Source of the DNA: Rhodobacter sp.
Lineage (GTDB): Bacteria > Pseudomonadota > Alphaproteobacteria > Rhodobacterales > Rhodobacteraceae
Direction: 5' to 3'
Assembly (NCBI GenBank): GCA_020251025.1
Contig: JADCDI010000040.1
Span: forward strand, 64,714-124,716
DNA: 60,003 nt
Shown here: positions 16,434 through 29,765 of the stretch, piece by piece
Layout: the number at the start of each line of letters is the position of its first letter
How positions within the stretch are numbered: position 1 is the first letter of the stretch
Translations under genes and position numbers: made by a program
Notes under the pieces: model-generated
Seen by the model: only the letters and a program-made list of their open reading frames with translations
The model's database searches: none
Told to the model about the DNA's origin: nothing

Positions 16434-19157
16434 GTGACCGACACCCCAGAAGACACTGAAAACGCGGACGAAACCCCTGATCGCCCCGCCCATCACGGAC
16501 CCCAGGTTTCCGTTGCCGAAGAGATGAAGACGGCCTACCTCGATTACGCCATGAGCGTGATCGTCAGCCGCGCCATACCGGATCTGCGCGACGGGCTGAA
16601 ACCGGTGCATCGCCGCGTGCTCTTTGCGATGCACGAAACCGGCAACACGCATGACAAGTCCTACCGCAAGTCGGCGCGCCCTGTGGGCGACACCATGGGC
16701 AAGTACCATCCGCATGGCGATGCCTCGATCTATGATGCGCTGGTGCGGATGGCGCAGCCCTTTTCGATGTCGCTCAAGCTTCTGGATGGCCAGGGCAACT
16801 TCGGCTCCATGGATGGGGATAACGCGGCTGCCATGCGCTATACCGAAGTGCGGATGGACCGGCCTGCGGCCTTTCTTCTGGCGGATATCGACAAGGAAAC
16901 GGTCGATTTCCAGGACAATTACGATGGCAAGGACCGCGAGCCCACGGTCCTGCCCGCCCGCTTTCCCAACATGCTGGTCAATGGTGCCAGCGGCATCGCC
17001 GTGGGCATGGCAACGAATATCCCGCCCCATAACCTGGGCGAGGTGATCGACGCCACCCTTGCGCTGATTGCCGATCCGGATCTGTCGGCCGAAGCACTGA
17101 TCGATATCATCCCGGCCCCGGATTTTCCCACGGGCGGCCTGATTCTGGGCCGGTCCGGGGCGCGCCGGGCCTATATCGAGGGGCGCGGCAGCGTCATCAT
17201 CCGCGCCAGGACGCGGATCGAGGAAATCCGCAAGGACCGCTATGCGATCATTGTGGACGAGATTCCCTATCAGGTGAACAAGGCCGCGATGATCGAAAAG
17301 ATCGCCGACATGGTCCGCGACAAGAAGATCGAAGGCATCGCCCATGTTCAGGACGAATCCGACAGGATCGGCGTGCGCGTGGTGATCGAACTGAGGCGCG
17401 ATGCAACGGCGGATGTGGTGCTGAACCAGCTCTGGCGCTTTACGCCGATGCAAACCTCTTTCGGGTGCAATATGCTGGCGCTGAACGGCGGGCGGCCCGA
17501 ACAGCTTGGCTTGCGTGATTTCCTGATGCATTTCATCACTTTCCGCGAGGAAGTGGTGGCGCGCCGTACCGCCTTCGAGCTGCGCCGGGCGCGTGAGCGC
17601 AGCCATGTGCTGTGCGGTCTGGCCGTTGCGGTTTCCAACGTGGACGAGGTGGTTGCCACCATCCGCTCTTCTGCCGATCCGGCGCAAGCGCGCGAACGCC
17701 TGATGACCCGCCGCTGGCCGGTGGCCGAGATTGCCGAATACATCCGCCTGATCGATGACCCCGGCCATACCGTGAACGCGGACGGCACCTACAACCTGTC
17801 GGAAATTCAGGCCCGCGCCATTCTGGACCTGCGCCTGCAGCGCCTGACCGCGCTGGGCGTGGCCGAGGTCACGGACGAGTTGCAGGACCTGGCGGCGAAG
17901 ATCCGCGACTATCTGGCAATCCTTGCCTCGCGCGAGAGGATCATGGCGATCATCTCGGCCGAACTGACCGAGGTGAAGGCCCTTTTCGCCGTGCCCCGGC
18001 GCACCGAGATCATCGACTGGTCCGGCGACATGGAAGACGAAGACCTGATCGAACGCGAAGACATGGTCGTGACGATCACCTCGGGCGGCTACATCAAGCG
18101 CACGCCCCTGGCCGAATTCCGCGCCCAGCGGCGCGGCGGCAAGGGCCTGTCGTCGATGTCCACCAAGGAAGACGATGTCGTCACCACGCTGTTTGTGGCC
18201 AATACCCATACCCCTTTGCTCTTTTTCACCACCGACGGCATGGTCTACAAGCTGAAGACCTGGCGCCTGCCGCTGGCGGGCCGGCAGGCCAAGGGCAAGG
18301 CCATCGTCAACATCCTGTCAGTGGAAACCGGCGTCTCGATTGCCGCCATCATGCCGGTGGACGTTCCGGAAGAGGATTGGGACAACCTGCAGATCGTCTT
18401 TGCCACCTCGGACGGGGATGTGCGGCGCAACGCCCTGTCGGATTTCACCAATGTCATGCGCAACGGCAAGATCGCCATGAAACTGCCCGATGGCGTGCTG
18501 CTGGTGAACGCCCGGATCTGTGATGAAACCGATGACGTGATGCTGGTCACCGCCCTTGGCCGGGCGATCCGCTTTCCTGCCACGGATGTGCGCGTCTTCA
18601 AGGGCCGCGATTCCACCGGGGTCCGGGGCGTGCGGCTGTCGGACGGCGACCGCGTGGTGTCGATGTCGGTGATCCGGCATTTCGAGGCTTCGCCGGATGA
18701 ACGGGCGGCCTATCTCAAGATGCGCCGCGCCCAGGAAGGCGCGCTCGATGACGGGGCCGAGGCGGATGAGGATGAGGAAGCCGTCGAGGCAGGCCAGCTT
18801 TCGCTGGACCGTTTCGCCGAAATGTCGGCGGCCGAGGACCTGATTCTGACCATCACCGCCAGCGGGATGGGCAAGCTTTCGTCCTCGCACGACTATCCGG
18901 TGCGCGGGCGCGGGGGCCAGGGGGTGAAGGCCATGTCGGCGGGGTCGCGCGGGGGCAGGCTGATTGCCTGTTTTCCGGTGGAACGCAGCGATCAGGTCAT
19001 GCTTGCCACCTCCACCGGCCAGTCGATCCGCTGCCCGGTTGACGGCATCTCGTTCCGGTCCCGCTCTGCCGGTGGCGTCAGGGTGTTCGACACCGGCGCG
19101 GGGGAAGAGGTTGTATCGGTCGCGCGTATCGCCGACCAGGGCGACGACGAGGCGTGA
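16434..19157 (+). CDS. gyrA: DNA gyrase subunit A
   Basis: This 907-residue subunit is the breakage-reunion half of DNA gyrase, which introduces negative supercoils. The N-terminal segment [20 protein letters not shown], the quinolone-region stretch [20 protein letters not shown], and the catalytic tyrosine in [10 protein letters not shown] are all present. The GyrA box [10 protein letters not shown] opens the C-terminal beta-pinwheel. An acidic insert ([17 protein letters not shown], about residues 768-784) within the C-terminal domain is present, as in other alphaproteobacteria. The start is a GTG at 16434. Its stop overlaps the GTG of the next gene (GTGA). Confidence 0.97.
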   Translation: MTDTPEDTENADETPDRPAHHGPQVSVAEEMKTAYLDYAMSVIVSRAIPDLRDGLKPVHRRVLFAMHETGNTHDKSYRKSARPVGDTMGKYHPHGDASIYDALVRMAQPFSMSLKLLDGQGNFGSMDGDNAAAMRYTEVRMDRPAAFLLADIDKETVDFQDNYDGKDREPTVLPARFPNMLVNGASGIAVGMATNIPPHNLGEVIDATLALIADPDLSAEALIDIIPAPDFPTGGLILGRSGARRAYIEGRGSVIIRARTRIEEIRKDRYAIIVDEIPYQVNKAAMIEKIADMVRDKKIEGIAHVQDESDRIGVRVVIELRRDATADVVLNQLWRFTPMQTSFGCNMLALNGGRPEQLGLRDFLMHFITFREEVVARRTAFELRRARERSHVLCGLAVAVSNVDEVVATIRSSADPAQARERLMTRRWPVAEIAEYIRLIDDPGHTVNADGTYNLSEIQARAILDLRLQRLTALGVAEVTDELQDLAAKIRDYLAILASRERIMAIISAELTEVKALFAVPRRTEIIDWSGDMEDEDLIEREDMVVTITSGGYIKRTPLAEFRAQRRGGKGLSSMSTKEDDVVTTLFVANTHTPLLFFTTDGMVYKLKTWRLPLAGRQAKGKAIVNILSVETGVSIAAIMPVDVPEEDWDNLQIVFATSDGDVRRNALSDFTNVMRNGKIAMKLPDGVLLVNARICDETDDVMLVTALGRAIRFPATDVRVFKGRDSTGVRGVRLSDGDRVVSMSVIRHFEASPDERAAYLKMRRAQEGALDDGAEADEDEEAVEAGQLSLDRFAEMSAAEDLILTITASGMGKLSSSHDYPVRGRGGQGVKAMSAGSRGGRLIACFPVERSDQVMLATSTGQSIRCPVDGISFRSRSAGGVRVFDTGAGEEVVSVARIADQGDDEA

Positions 19158-19501
19158 CGCTGCCGGCGGCGCTGGCGGCGGAGCTTGCCGGACTTGCCCG
19201 GCGCCGGGAAACGATCAGCTACGGCGCACTCGCGCGCCGTCTGGCCGTTCCGGGGCCGGGCAGCATCCACCGCCTGACCGGGGCGCTGGAGGTGCTGATG
19301 GCCGAAGATGCCGCAACGGGCCATCCCTTCCGCGCCGCTCTCTGTGAAGGCAAGCTGCGCGGCGGTCTTCCAGCGCCGGGTTTTTTTGAAGCAGCCCGGC
19401 GGCTTGGGCGGTTTTCCGGGCCCTTGGATGGGCCGCAGGCAGAGGCGTTTGTGGCCGATGAGCGTGGGGCGCTGTTCGCCCGATATTCTGACCAGACGTA
19501 G
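19154..19501 (+). CDS. Small unknown protein coupled to gyrA
   Basis: This 115-residue protein starts at a GTG overlapping the gyrA stop (GTGA), so it is probably translated with gyrA. I do not recognise it firmly. It has an N-terminal helix ([12 protein letters not shown]), the segment [20 protein letters not shown], and a later [20 protein letters not shown]. The order ISYG-x-LARR followed by a basic helix and a GHPFRA...GKL segment faintly recalls the DNA-binding domain of O6-alkylguanine transferase-like proteins, but the PCHR active motif is absent. Otherwise it is a hypothetical protein. Confidence 0.65.
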   Translation: MTLPAALAAELAGLARRRETISYGALARRLAVPGPGSIHRLTGALEVLMAEDAATGHPFRAALCEGKLRGGLPAPGFFEAARRLGRFSGPLDGPQAEAFVADERGALFARYSDQT

Positions 19502-19663
19502 TCAAGTGCCAGAGGACCCGCAGGCAAGTGGCCATCCGCGCGCCTGACGCCTGTAAATCCGTCAAGAGAGCAACCGCCCCAAACCGCCCCGCAAAGCCTG
19601 ATCCCCGAAAAGCAGCCCCGCCAGCCCCTTCCCCCGCCCCGTTCTATGCCCTAAACCCTGCGC

Positions 19664-20998
19664 ATGACCCAGACCTTGCACATCGTCGGCGGCGGAATGG
19701 CCGGGGCGGAAGCCGCCTGGCAGGCCGCGCAGATGGGCGTGCCCGTGGTCATTCACGAAATGCGCCCCAAGGTCGGCACTTTCGCGCACCGCACCGGGCT
19801 GCTTGCGGAAATGGTCTGTTCCAATTCGTTCCGCTCTGACGATCATGAACACAATGCGGTGGGCCTGCTGCATTGGGAAATGCGCGCCGCAGGCGGGCTG
19901 ATCATGGACATGGCCGCAGCGCACCGCCTGCCCGCAGGCGGCGCGCTGGCCGTCGACCGCGATCCTTTCGCCGAGGCGGTGACGGCGCGCTTGCAGGCGC
20001 ATCCGCTTGTTTTCATTACATGTGAAGAGGTTACCGAACTTCCCTCAGACGGGCACTGGATCATCGCCACAGGTCCGCTGACCTCTGCCGCCCTGGGGCA
20101 GGCCATCCGCACCGAAACCGGGGCCGAGGCGCTGGCCTTCTTCGACGCCATTGCCCCCATCGTCTATGCCGAAAGCGTGGACATGTCGGTGGCCTGGATG
20201 CAGTCGCGCTATGACAAGGGCGACACGCCCGAGGAACAGACCGCCTACATGAACTGCCCGATGACAAGGGATCAGTACGAGGCCTTTGTCGATGCCCTTC
20301 TGGCCGCCGAGACGACCGGGTTTCACGAAGGCGAAACGGCGGGCTACTTCGACGGCTGCCTGCCGATCGAGGTGATGGCCGAACGCGGCCGCGAAACCCT
20401 GCGATTCGGCCCGATGAAGCCGGTCGGTCTGACCAATGCCCACCGGCCCGAGGTCAGGCCCTATGCCGTGGTGCAACTGCGCCGTGACAACAAGCTGGGC
20501 ACGCTTTACAACATCGTGGGCTTTCAGACCAAGATGAAGTATGGCGCGCAACTGTCTGTTCTTCGGATGATCCCTGGCTTGCAGGATGCGTCTTTCGCCC
20601 GGCTTGGCGGCATCCACCGCAATACCTTCCTGAACTCTCCCCGGCTGCTGGACGATCAGATGCGCCTGCGCTCGCGTCCCAATCTGCGCTTTGCCGGGCA
20701 GGTGACCGGTGTCGAGGGCTATGTCGAAAGTGCCGCGATGGGCCTGCTGGCGGGCCGCATGGCCGCCGCCGAGGTTCTGGGGCGCAGGCTGCCGCCACCG
20801 CCTGCGGATACCGCGATGGGTGCCCTCTTGACCCATATCACCGGCGGGGCCGAAGCGAAGACGTTCCAGCCGATGAATGTCAACTTCGGCCTGTTCCCGC
20901 CCGTCGCCGCCAGGGGGGGCCGCCGCGGCCGCAAGGACCGCTACAAGGCCTATACCGACCGGGCAAAGGCCGCCTTCACCGGCTGGCTGAATGGCTGA
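19664..20998 (+). CDS. trmFO: TrmFO, folate/FAD-dependent tRNA m5U54 methyltransferase
   Basis: This 444-residue flavoprotein methylates U54 of the tRNA T-loop using methylenetetrahydrofolate and FADH2. The N-terminal FAD-binding motif [20 protein letters not shown] is followed by the family-typical [18 protein letters not shown] and the cysteine motif [10 protein letters not shown]. Further family segments are [29 protein letters not shown] and a C-terminal [10 protein letters not shown]. Length is normal. It overlaps gluQ by 8 bp, so the two tRNA-modification genes are likely coexpressed. Confidence 0.96.
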   Translation: MTQTLHIVGGGMAGAEAAWQAAQMGVPVVIHEMRPKVGTFAHRTGLLAEMVCSNSFRSDDHEHNAVGLLHWEMRAAGGLIMDMAAAHRLPAGGALAVDRDPFAEAVTARLQAHPLVFITCEEVTELPSDGHWIIATGPLTSAALGQAIRTETGAEALAFFDAIAPIVYAESVDMSVAWMQSRYDKGDTPEEQTAYMNCPMTRDQYEAFVDALLAAETTGFHEGETAGYFDGCLPIEVMAERGRETLRFGPMKPVGLTNAHRPEVRPYAVVQLRRDNKLGTLYNIVGFQTKMKYGAQLSVLRMIPGLQDASFARLGGIHRNTFLNSPRLLDDQMRLRSRPNLRFAGQVTGVEGYVESAAMGLLAGRMAAAEVLGRRLPPPPADTAMGALLTHITGGAEAKTFQPMNVNFGLFPPVAARGGRRGRKDRYKAYTDRAKAAFTGWLNG

Positions 20999-21839
20999 AC
21001 TGCGCACCCGCTTTGCCCCCTCGCCCACCGGCCCGCTGCATCTGGGCCATGCGTTTTCGGCCCTTACCGCCTTTGATCTGGCGCAGTCTGCGGGCGGCAC
21101 CTTCCTGCTGCGGATCGAGGATATCGATGCGCCGCGGTGCCGGCCGGAGTGGGAGGCGGCGATCCGTGCCGACCTGCGCTGGCTGGGCCTGACCTGGCCC
21201 GAGCCGGTCATGCGCCAGTCTGACCGGCTGGCGGCCTATGGTGCCGCGCTTGACCGTCTGGCCGCAAGGGGCCTGCTTTACCCCTGCCGCTGCACGCGGG
21301 GCGATCTGCGCGCGGCCCTGTCCGCCCCGCAGGAAGGCGTGCCACCGGCCGGGCCGGACGGCCCGGTCTATCCCGGCACCTGCCGTCACCGCACCATGGC
21401 CGGGGCCGGACCGCAGGACGCGATCCGTCTGGACATGGCCCGCGCCGCGCAGATCACCGGGCCCCTGCACTGGACCGAAGGCTGCGGCCCGCTGGCCGGA
21501 CCCCGGACGGCCAGCCCCCGCGATCTTGCGGCAGAGGTGGGCGATGTGATCCTGGCGCGGCGCGACATCGGCACGTCCTATCACCTTGCGGTTACGGTCG
21601 ATGACGCGGCGCAGGGCATCACCCTTGTCGTCCGGGGCGAAGACCTGGCACCTGCCACAGCGATCCACGTTCTGCTGCAACGCCTGCTGGGCCTGCCGAC
21701 ACCGGCCTATCACCATCATCGCCTGATCCGCGATGCGGCAGGCAAGCGTCTGGCCAAGCGCGATGATGCCCGCGCCCTGTCGCTGTTTCGCGCCGAAGGC
21801 GCATCGCCCGACGATATCCGGCGCAAGATCGGGCTATAG
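20991..21839 (+). CDS. gluQ: Glutamyl-Q tRNA(Asp) synthetase (GluQRS)
   Basis: This 282-residue protein is a truncated glutamyl-tRNA synthetase paralogue that attaches glutamate to queuosine in tRNA(Asp). It shows the class I signature [19 protein letters not shown], zinc-ligand cysteines in [14 protein letters not shown] with another Cys in PGTCRHR, and the KMSKS-like loop [10 protein letters not shown]. It lacks the anticodon-binding C-terminal domain of true GltX, as expected. The stop overlaps the hisI stop in convergent orientation. Confidence 0.92.
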   Translation: MAELRTRFAPSPTGPLHLGHAFSALTAFDLAQSAGGTFLLRIEDIDAPRCRPEWEAAIRADLRWLGLTWPEPVMRQSDRLAAYGAALDRLAARGLLYPCRCTRGDLRAALSAPQEGVPPAGPDGPVYPGTCRHRTMAGAGPQDAIRLDMARAAQITGPLHWTEGCGPLAGPRTASPRDLAAEVGDVILARRDIGTSYHLAVTVDDAAQGITLVVRGEDLAPATAIHVLLQRLLGLPTPAYHHHRLIRDAAGKRLAKRDDARALSLFRAEGASPDDIRRKIGL

Positions 21840-22190
21840 CGGGGCCGACAGTGCCACCTCGGTGCCGTCGCGCACCGCCGTGTAAAAGCAGGACCGCCGG
21901 TTGGTATGGCAGGCCGGCCCGGTCTGATCGACCCGCAGCAGCAGCGCATCGCGGTCGCAATCGATGCGCAACTCCACCAGCCGCTGCACATGCCCCGAGG
22001 TGGCCCCCTTTGCCCAAAGCTCTGCCCGCGAACGCGACCAGTAGGTGACCTGCCCCGTCTCCAGCGTGCGCGCCAGCGAGGCCGCGTTCATCCAGGCCAG
22101 CATCAGGACCTCGCCTGTTGCGTGATCCTGCGCGATCGCCGGGATCAACCCCTGCGAATCATAGGTCAGGCTGGCAGGATCAAAGGCCAT
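21834..22190 (-). CDS. hisI: Phosphoribosyl-AMP cyclohydrolase HisI
   Basis: This 118-residue enzyme opens the adenine ring of phosphoribosyl-AMP in the third step of histidine synthesis. Family motifs are [38 protein letters not shown], and the metal-binding [20 protein letters not shown] with a further Cys in RRSCFY. It is the monofunctional form without a HisE domain. The ATG at 22190 is preceded by AAAGGAAA at good spacing; a TTG six codons upstream is less likely. It diverges from the IscU-like gene. Confidence 0.95.
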   Translation of the reverse strand: MAFDPASLTYDSQGLIPAIAQDHATGEVLMLAWMNAASLARTLETGQVTYWSRSRAELWAKGATSGHVQRLVELRIDCDRDALLLRVDQTGPACHTNRRSCFYTAVRDGTEVALSAPL

Positions 22191-22275
22191 CACCGGTTTC
22201 CTTTGCAACGGCGGTCCGTCCGCTTATTTATGGTCAATGACGGCGGCTGGAAAGCCTTTCGCGGGAACGGAACGG

Positions 22276-22722
22276 ATGAGCGACAGCGATCTGATCAAAC
22301 TCTATTCGGGGCGCATCCTGGAACTGGCGGCCGATATTCCGCACCTGGGCCGCCTGCCCGCCCCCGAAGGCAGTGCCAGGCACCGCTCGCCGCTGTGCGG
22401 ATCCACCGTGACGGTGGATGTCACTATGGCCGATCACCGGGTGAAGGATTTTGCCCAGGACGTGAAGGCCTGCGCCCTGGGGCAGGCCGCTGCATCCGTG
22501 GTGGGCCGCGCCCTGCCCGGCCGCACGCGGGCCGAGGTGGAACGCGCCCGCGATGAGCTGCGCGCGATGCTGAGGGACAACGGCCCGGTGCCCTCTGCCC
22601 CTTTCGACGGGCTTGAGGTGCTGTTGCCCGCACGCGGTTACAGGAACCGCCACGCTTCGATCCTGCTGTCTCTGGAAGCGGCGGCAGAGGCGATTGCGGC
22701 AGCCGAGAAAGCCCAGACATAA
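22276..22722 (+). CDS. IscU/NifU-like iron-sulfur scaffold protein with third Cys replaced
   Basis: This 148-residue protein has the IscU/NifU N-terminal fold. The first Cys ligand lies in RSPLCGSTVTVDV and the second in DVKACALGQAAASVV. At the place of the third ligand, where IscU has a His-Cys pair (RHCS-like), it reads NRHASILLSLEA, so the Cys is Ala. Two-Cys members like this are common in alphaproteobacteria beside hisI as I recall, and are annotated as assembly scaffold proteins. The ATG at 22276 follows GGAACGGAACGG. Scaffold function is from family; loss of the third Cys leaves it uncertain. Confidence 0.8.
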   Translation: MSDSDLIKLYSGRILELAADIPHLGRLPAPEGSARHRSPLCGSTVTVDVTMADHRVKDFAQDVKACALGQAAASVVGRALPGRTRAEVERARDELRAMLRDNGPVPSAPFDGLEVLLPARGYRNRHASILLSLEAAAEAIAAAEKAQT

Positions 22723-22725
22723 AGA

Positions 22726-22757
22726 ACCGCCGCATATCCGGCCCGGACAGCGGCGGT
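22726..22757. terminator. Bidirectional hairpin between convergent genes
   Basis: ACCGCCGC pairs with GCGGCGGT around an inner TCCGG-C-CCGGA stem, giving one long hairpin directly after the scaffold gene stop. No strong T-run is visible on either strand. It lies between convergent genes, fitting a shared terminator. Confidence 0.6.
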
Positions 22758-22846
22758 AAGTGCGGGGCAGGCAGACAAAAGGCGTTTGGGCAAAGGTTCT
22801 GTGCATCCGGACGGTGTGGCGGGGCCGCACCAGACCCCGGGGCAGG

Positions 22847-22969
22847 TCAGAGGTATTGGGGCAGGTGCAGACCGGCGATCAGCAGCACGAACAGGGTCAC
22901 CACACCAAGGGCATCTTCGCAAACGGCGCGTGGCGAACGGGCAAGAACAGTTCCGGCGTCTTTCAGCAT
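22847..22969 (-). CDS. 40-residue single-pass membrane protein, LexA-box controlled (candidate SOS peptide)
   Basis: This small ORF encodes a cytoplasmic N-terminal part of about 23 residues (MLKDAGTVLARSPRAVCEDA) and one C-terminal hydrophobic helix (LGVVTLFVLLIAGLHL) ending PQYL. The ATG at 22969 has a strong GGAGG seven bases upstream; an ATG four codons earlier (22981) is less well placed. It is downstream of recG on the same strand but has its own leader, in which a GTTC-N7-GTTC LexA-type box lies 52 bases before the start. The size, topology and box resemble Caulobacter SidA, an SOS-induced inhibitor of division, but there is no sequence evidence for homology. Function is unknown. Confidence 0.7.
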   Translation of the reverse strand: MLKDAGTVLARSPRAVCEDALGVVTLFVLLIAGLHLPQYL

Positions 22970-23020
22970 GGGATCCTCCATTGTTGCTTTTTTGTTCTCA
23001 TATGATTCGCCGCAAGTAAA

Positions 23021-23045
23021 GAACTTATTGCGAACATACCGGAAC
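23021..23045 (-). promoter_or_regulatory. LexA-type SOS box GTTC-N7-GTTC with an extra GTTC half-site
   Basis: On the minus strand, reading toward the small membrane gene, GTTC-N6-GTTC-N7-GTTC occurs. The last two half-sites (23035 to 23021) form a perfect GTTC-N7-GTTC, the direct-repeat LexA operator known from Rhodobacter and other alphaproteobacteria. The extra half-site at 23045-23042 has 6-base spacing. The surrounding DNA is unusually AT-rich for this genome. Confidence 0.7.
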
Positions 23046-23051
23046 AAAATG

Positions 23052-27331
<4,280 letters not shown>

Positions 27332-28042
27332 TCAGGCGCTTGCTGCAACCCTGCGCTGAGATTGCAGACCGGGTTCCCGAAGGACATAGCCGCGCCCCCA
27401 TACCGTCTCAATATGGTTATGGCCGCCGGTCGCCTCGGCCAGCTTCTTGCGCAATTTGCAGATGAAGACATCGATGATCTTCAATTCCGGCTCGTCCATG
27501 CCGCCGTAAAGATGGTTCAGGAACATTTCCTTGGTCAGCGTTGTTCCCTTGCGCAGCGACAACAGTTCCAGCATCTGGTATTCCTTGCCGGTCAGGTGAA
27601 CAAGCTCGCCGTTCACATCCACTGTCTTCGCGTCCAGATTGACATTGATCTGTCCGGTCCGGATGATGGATTGCGCATGGCCCTTGGACCGGCGGATGAT
27701 GGCATGGATGCGCGCAACCAGCTCTTCGCGATGGAAGGGTTTTGTCATGTAATCGTCGGCGCCGAATCCAAAACCCTTGAGTTTGTTTTCGGAATCATCC
27801 GATCCTGACAGGATCAGGATGGGCGTTTCCACACGCGCCAGACGCAACTGGCGCAGAACCTCGTGGCCGTTCATGTCGGGCAGGTTGAGATCCAGAAGGA
27901 TAAGATCGTAATCGTACAATTTCGCCAGATCGATGCCTTCTTCGCCAAGATCTGTGCAGTAGACGTTCAGGTTGGCATGCGTCAGCATCAGTTCGATGCT
28001 GCGCGAGGTCGCCGGATCATCTTCCACAAGCAGTACCCGCAT
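27332..28042 (-). CDS. ctrA: Cell-cycle response regulator CtrA
   Basis: This 236-residue OmpR-family regulator is CtrA. The receiver domain has the acidic pocket VLLVEDD, phosphoacceptor D51 in [10 protein letters not shown] and the TKPF lysine; the winged-helix domain ends with [15 protein letters not shown] and [11 protein letters not shown]. Whole-protein appearance matches CtrA rather than general OmpR members. In Rhodobacter CtrA governs motility and GTA gene expression rather than being essential. The ATG at 28042 begins the canonical MRVLLVEDD. sciP lies 48 bp upstream on the same strand. Confidence 0.95.
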   Translation of the reverse strand: MRVLLVEDDPATSRSIELMLTHANLNVYCTDLGEEGIDLAKLYDYDLILLDLNLPDMNGHEVLRQLRLARVETPILILSGSDDSENKLKGFGFGADDYMTKPFHREELVARIHAIIRRSKGHAQSIIRTGQINVNLDAKTVDVNGELVHLTGKEYQMLELLSLRKGTTLTKEMFLNHLYGGMDEPELKIIDVFICKLRKKLAEATGGHNHIETVWGRGYVLREPGLQSQRRVAASA

Positions 28043-28090
28043 TCCAAAGCTCCACGTATGTTGTCTTTTAACGATCCTGACGGCCAATGG

Positions 28091-28105
28091 TTAATCGGAC
28101 GTTAC
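28091..28105. promoter_or_regulatory. Candidate CtrA box upstream of ctrA (TTAA-N7-TTAC)
   Basis: The full CtrA motif is TTAA-N7-TTAA. Here TTAATCGGACGTTAC has one mismatch, 49 bases above the ctrA start and overlapping the sciP stop codon. Autoregulation of ctrA is known in other alphaproteobacteria; here it is only a candidate. Confidence 0.35.
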
Positions 28106-28402
28106 CTTAAGATCAGCATTTGGCCTACATCCTCTATACTTCTGGATAGTCGTGACTTTCAATGCCATCTCGCCATGCTGTTCCACGGCTTTGAACCAGA
28201 GGGCGAGTTCCTCTTCCGAAAGCGCATAGCGCTCCATGGCTTCGGACCGGGTGATCAGGCCGCTTGTCACCGCCCTGACAACGATCGCCTTTCGGCTGGC
28301 CACCCATCGCCGCGTCTCGCCCGGGGGAAGATCGGCACGGCTCAGGATGCTGCCGTCCGCAAGCGTGACCTGTCGCGGGCCTTCTACGCGCTTGAGATGC
28401 AT
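28091..28402 (-). CDS. sciP: CtrA inhibitor SciP (DUF1153)
   Basis: This 103-residue DUF1153 protein corresponds to SciP, a small helix-turn-helix protein that binds CtrA and blocks transcription from CtrA promoters. The family core runs from MHLKRVEGPRQVTLADGSIL through LPPGETRRWVASRKAIVVRA and LITRSEAMERYALSEEE to ALKVTTIQKYR. I chose the ATG at 28402 because AAGGAAG precedes it and homologues start M-x-LK-x-V-x-GPR; an upstream ATG would add 26 unrelated residues. The C-terminal tail after KYR (about 12 residues) is unusual. The pair ctrA-sciP fits a regulatory module. Confidence 0.92.
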   Translation of the reverse strand: MHLKRVEGPRQVTLADGSILSRADLPPGETRRWVASRKAIVVRAVTSGLITRSEAMERYALSEEELALWFKAVEQHGEMALKVTTIQKYRGCRPNADLKVTSD

Positions 28403-28445
28403 CGGGGCTTCCTTTTTGATCCGCCCCGACAGTGGCAGATCACGC

Positions 28446-28460
28446 TTAACCGTCCGTGAA
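28446..28460. promoter_or_regulatory. Candidate CtrA box between sciP and mnmA (TTAA-N7-TGAA)
   Basis: TTAACCGTCCGTGAA matches TTAA-N7-TTAA with one mismatch, 44 bases above the sciP start and just upstream of the mnmA -35 element. In Caulobacter sciP transcription is CtrA-dependent, which makes the location sensible. Confidence 0.35.
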
Positions 28461-28468
28461 ACGGAGGG

Positions 28469-28496
28469 TTGAGGATGCATGGCATTTTCCTATATT
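28469..28496 (+). promoter_or_regulatory. Likely sigma-70 promoter of mnmA
   Basis: TTGAGG (28469-28474), 16-base spacer, TATATT (28491-28496). Transcription would start near 28503, about 40 bases before the mnmA ATG. Confidence 0.55.
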
Positions 28497-28543
28497 CCGT
28501 CGGACATGGCGGCGATCTGCCTGCCCTTCGCCGGAGATGGCCC

Positions 28544-29686
28544 ATGCCGCTTGACCAGCCGCTCAATTCCCTGGGATTTGCCAAGGCCCCGCAGGCGACG
28601 CGGGTTGTGGTTGCCATGTCGGGCGGCGTGGACAGTTCCGTGGTTGCCGCACGCCTGGCCGAAGAAGGCTATGACGTTGTGGGCGTGACGCTGCAGCTTT
28701 ACGATCACGGGGCGGCGCTGGCAAGGAAAGGGGCCTGCTGCGCGGGCCGTGACATTCACGACGCCCGCCGGGTCGCCGAAACAATGGGTTTTCCCCATTA
28801 TGTGCTGGATTACGAGAACATGTTCCGCGCGGCGGTCATCGACGAGTTTGCGGATGCCTATCTTGCCGGGGCCACGCCCGTGCCCTGCATCCGCTGCAAC
28901 GAAAGGATAAAGTTCAAGGACCTGCTGGCCACGGCGCGGGATCTGGATGCCGATTGCATGGCAACGGGGCACTATATCCGGCGCAAGATCGGGGCGGGCG
29001 GGCCAGAGCTGCACCGGGCTGCGGATGCAAACCGCGACCAAAGCTATTTCCTGTTCTCGACCACGGCAGAGCAACTGGCATACCTGCGCTTTCCGCTGGG
29101 CGGGCTGGCCAGCAAGGCGGAAACCCGGGCACTGGCGGCGCGCTACGGCCTGCCGGTGGCGGACAAGCCGGACAGTCAGGATATCTGCTTTGTTCCCAAC
29201 GGAAATTATGCCGCCGTGATCGAAAGACTGCGACCGGGGGCGGCAGACCCCGGAGAGATCGTGGACATGGCAGGCCGGGTGTTGGGCCGCCATGGCGGCA
29301 TCATCCATTACACCGTCGGTCAACGCCGGGGACTGGGGATCGGCGGGCTGGGTGATCCGCTGTATGTGGTCCGGCTGGACCCGGCGACGCGGCAGGTGAT
29401 CGTGGGGCCGAAAGAGGCGCTGGCGACCCGGACCATCGCGCTGAAGGATGTGAACTGGCTGGGGGATGCCCCCTTCGACAGCAGCGCGGAGTGGACGGTG
29501 GAGGTCAAGGTCCGCTCCACCCGCCCGCCCTCTCCGGCCATCCTGCGCCCCCTGGCACCGACCGAGGCCGAGGTCCATCTGCCCATCCCGGAAGAAGGCG
29601 TGTCGGCGGGCCAGGCCTGCGTGTTCTATGCGGCCGGGGACAGCCGGGTGCTGGGCGGCGGCTGGATATGGAAAGGCCGGGCGTAA
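28544..29686 (+). CDS. mnmA: tRNA 2-thiouridylase MnmA
   Basis: This 380-residue enzyme adds sulfur to wobble U34 of tRNA(Lys, Glu, Gln). The PP-loop [20 protein letters not shown] is around residue 22. Catalytic cysteines lie in the [13 protein letters not shown] segment and in the [11 protein letters not shown] motif. The C-terminal domain shows [13 protein letters not shown] and the final SRVLGGGWI. The start at 28544 is preferred because a promoter-like element lies at 28469-28496, and GGAG precedes this ATG. The gene diverges from sciP. Confidence 0.95.
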   Translation: MPLDQPLNSLGFAKAPQATRVVVAMSGGVDSSVVAARLAEEGYDVVGVTLQLYDHGAALARKGACCAGRDIHDARRVAETMGFPHYVLDYENMFRAAVIDEFADAYLAGATPVPCIRCNERIKFKDLLATARDLDADCMATGHYIRRKIGAGGPELHRAADANRDQSYFLFSTTAEQLAYLRFPLGGLASKAETRALAARYGLPVADKPDSQDICFVPNGNYAAVIERLRPGAADPGEIVDMAGRVLGRHGGIIHYTVGQRRGLGIGGLGDPLYVVRLDPATRQVIVGPKEALATRTIALKDVNWLGDAPFDSSAEWTVEVKVRSTRPPSPAILRPLAPTEAEVHLPIPEEGVSAGQACVFYAAGDSRVLGGGWIWKGRA

Positions 29687-29765
29687 GGGCGGCCTGACCT
29701 TTCGGTCGGGTGGGGTGTCTGACACTGGCCGCGTTTGCGGTCCGGTCAGGACCTGGCGTATCCCG

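Noticed and set aside
28469-28543. A longer mnmA starting at TTG 28469
   Set aside because: That TTG is part of a likely -35 element (TTGAGG-N16-TATATT), and the ATG at 28544 has a ribosome-binding site and the normal N-terminus.
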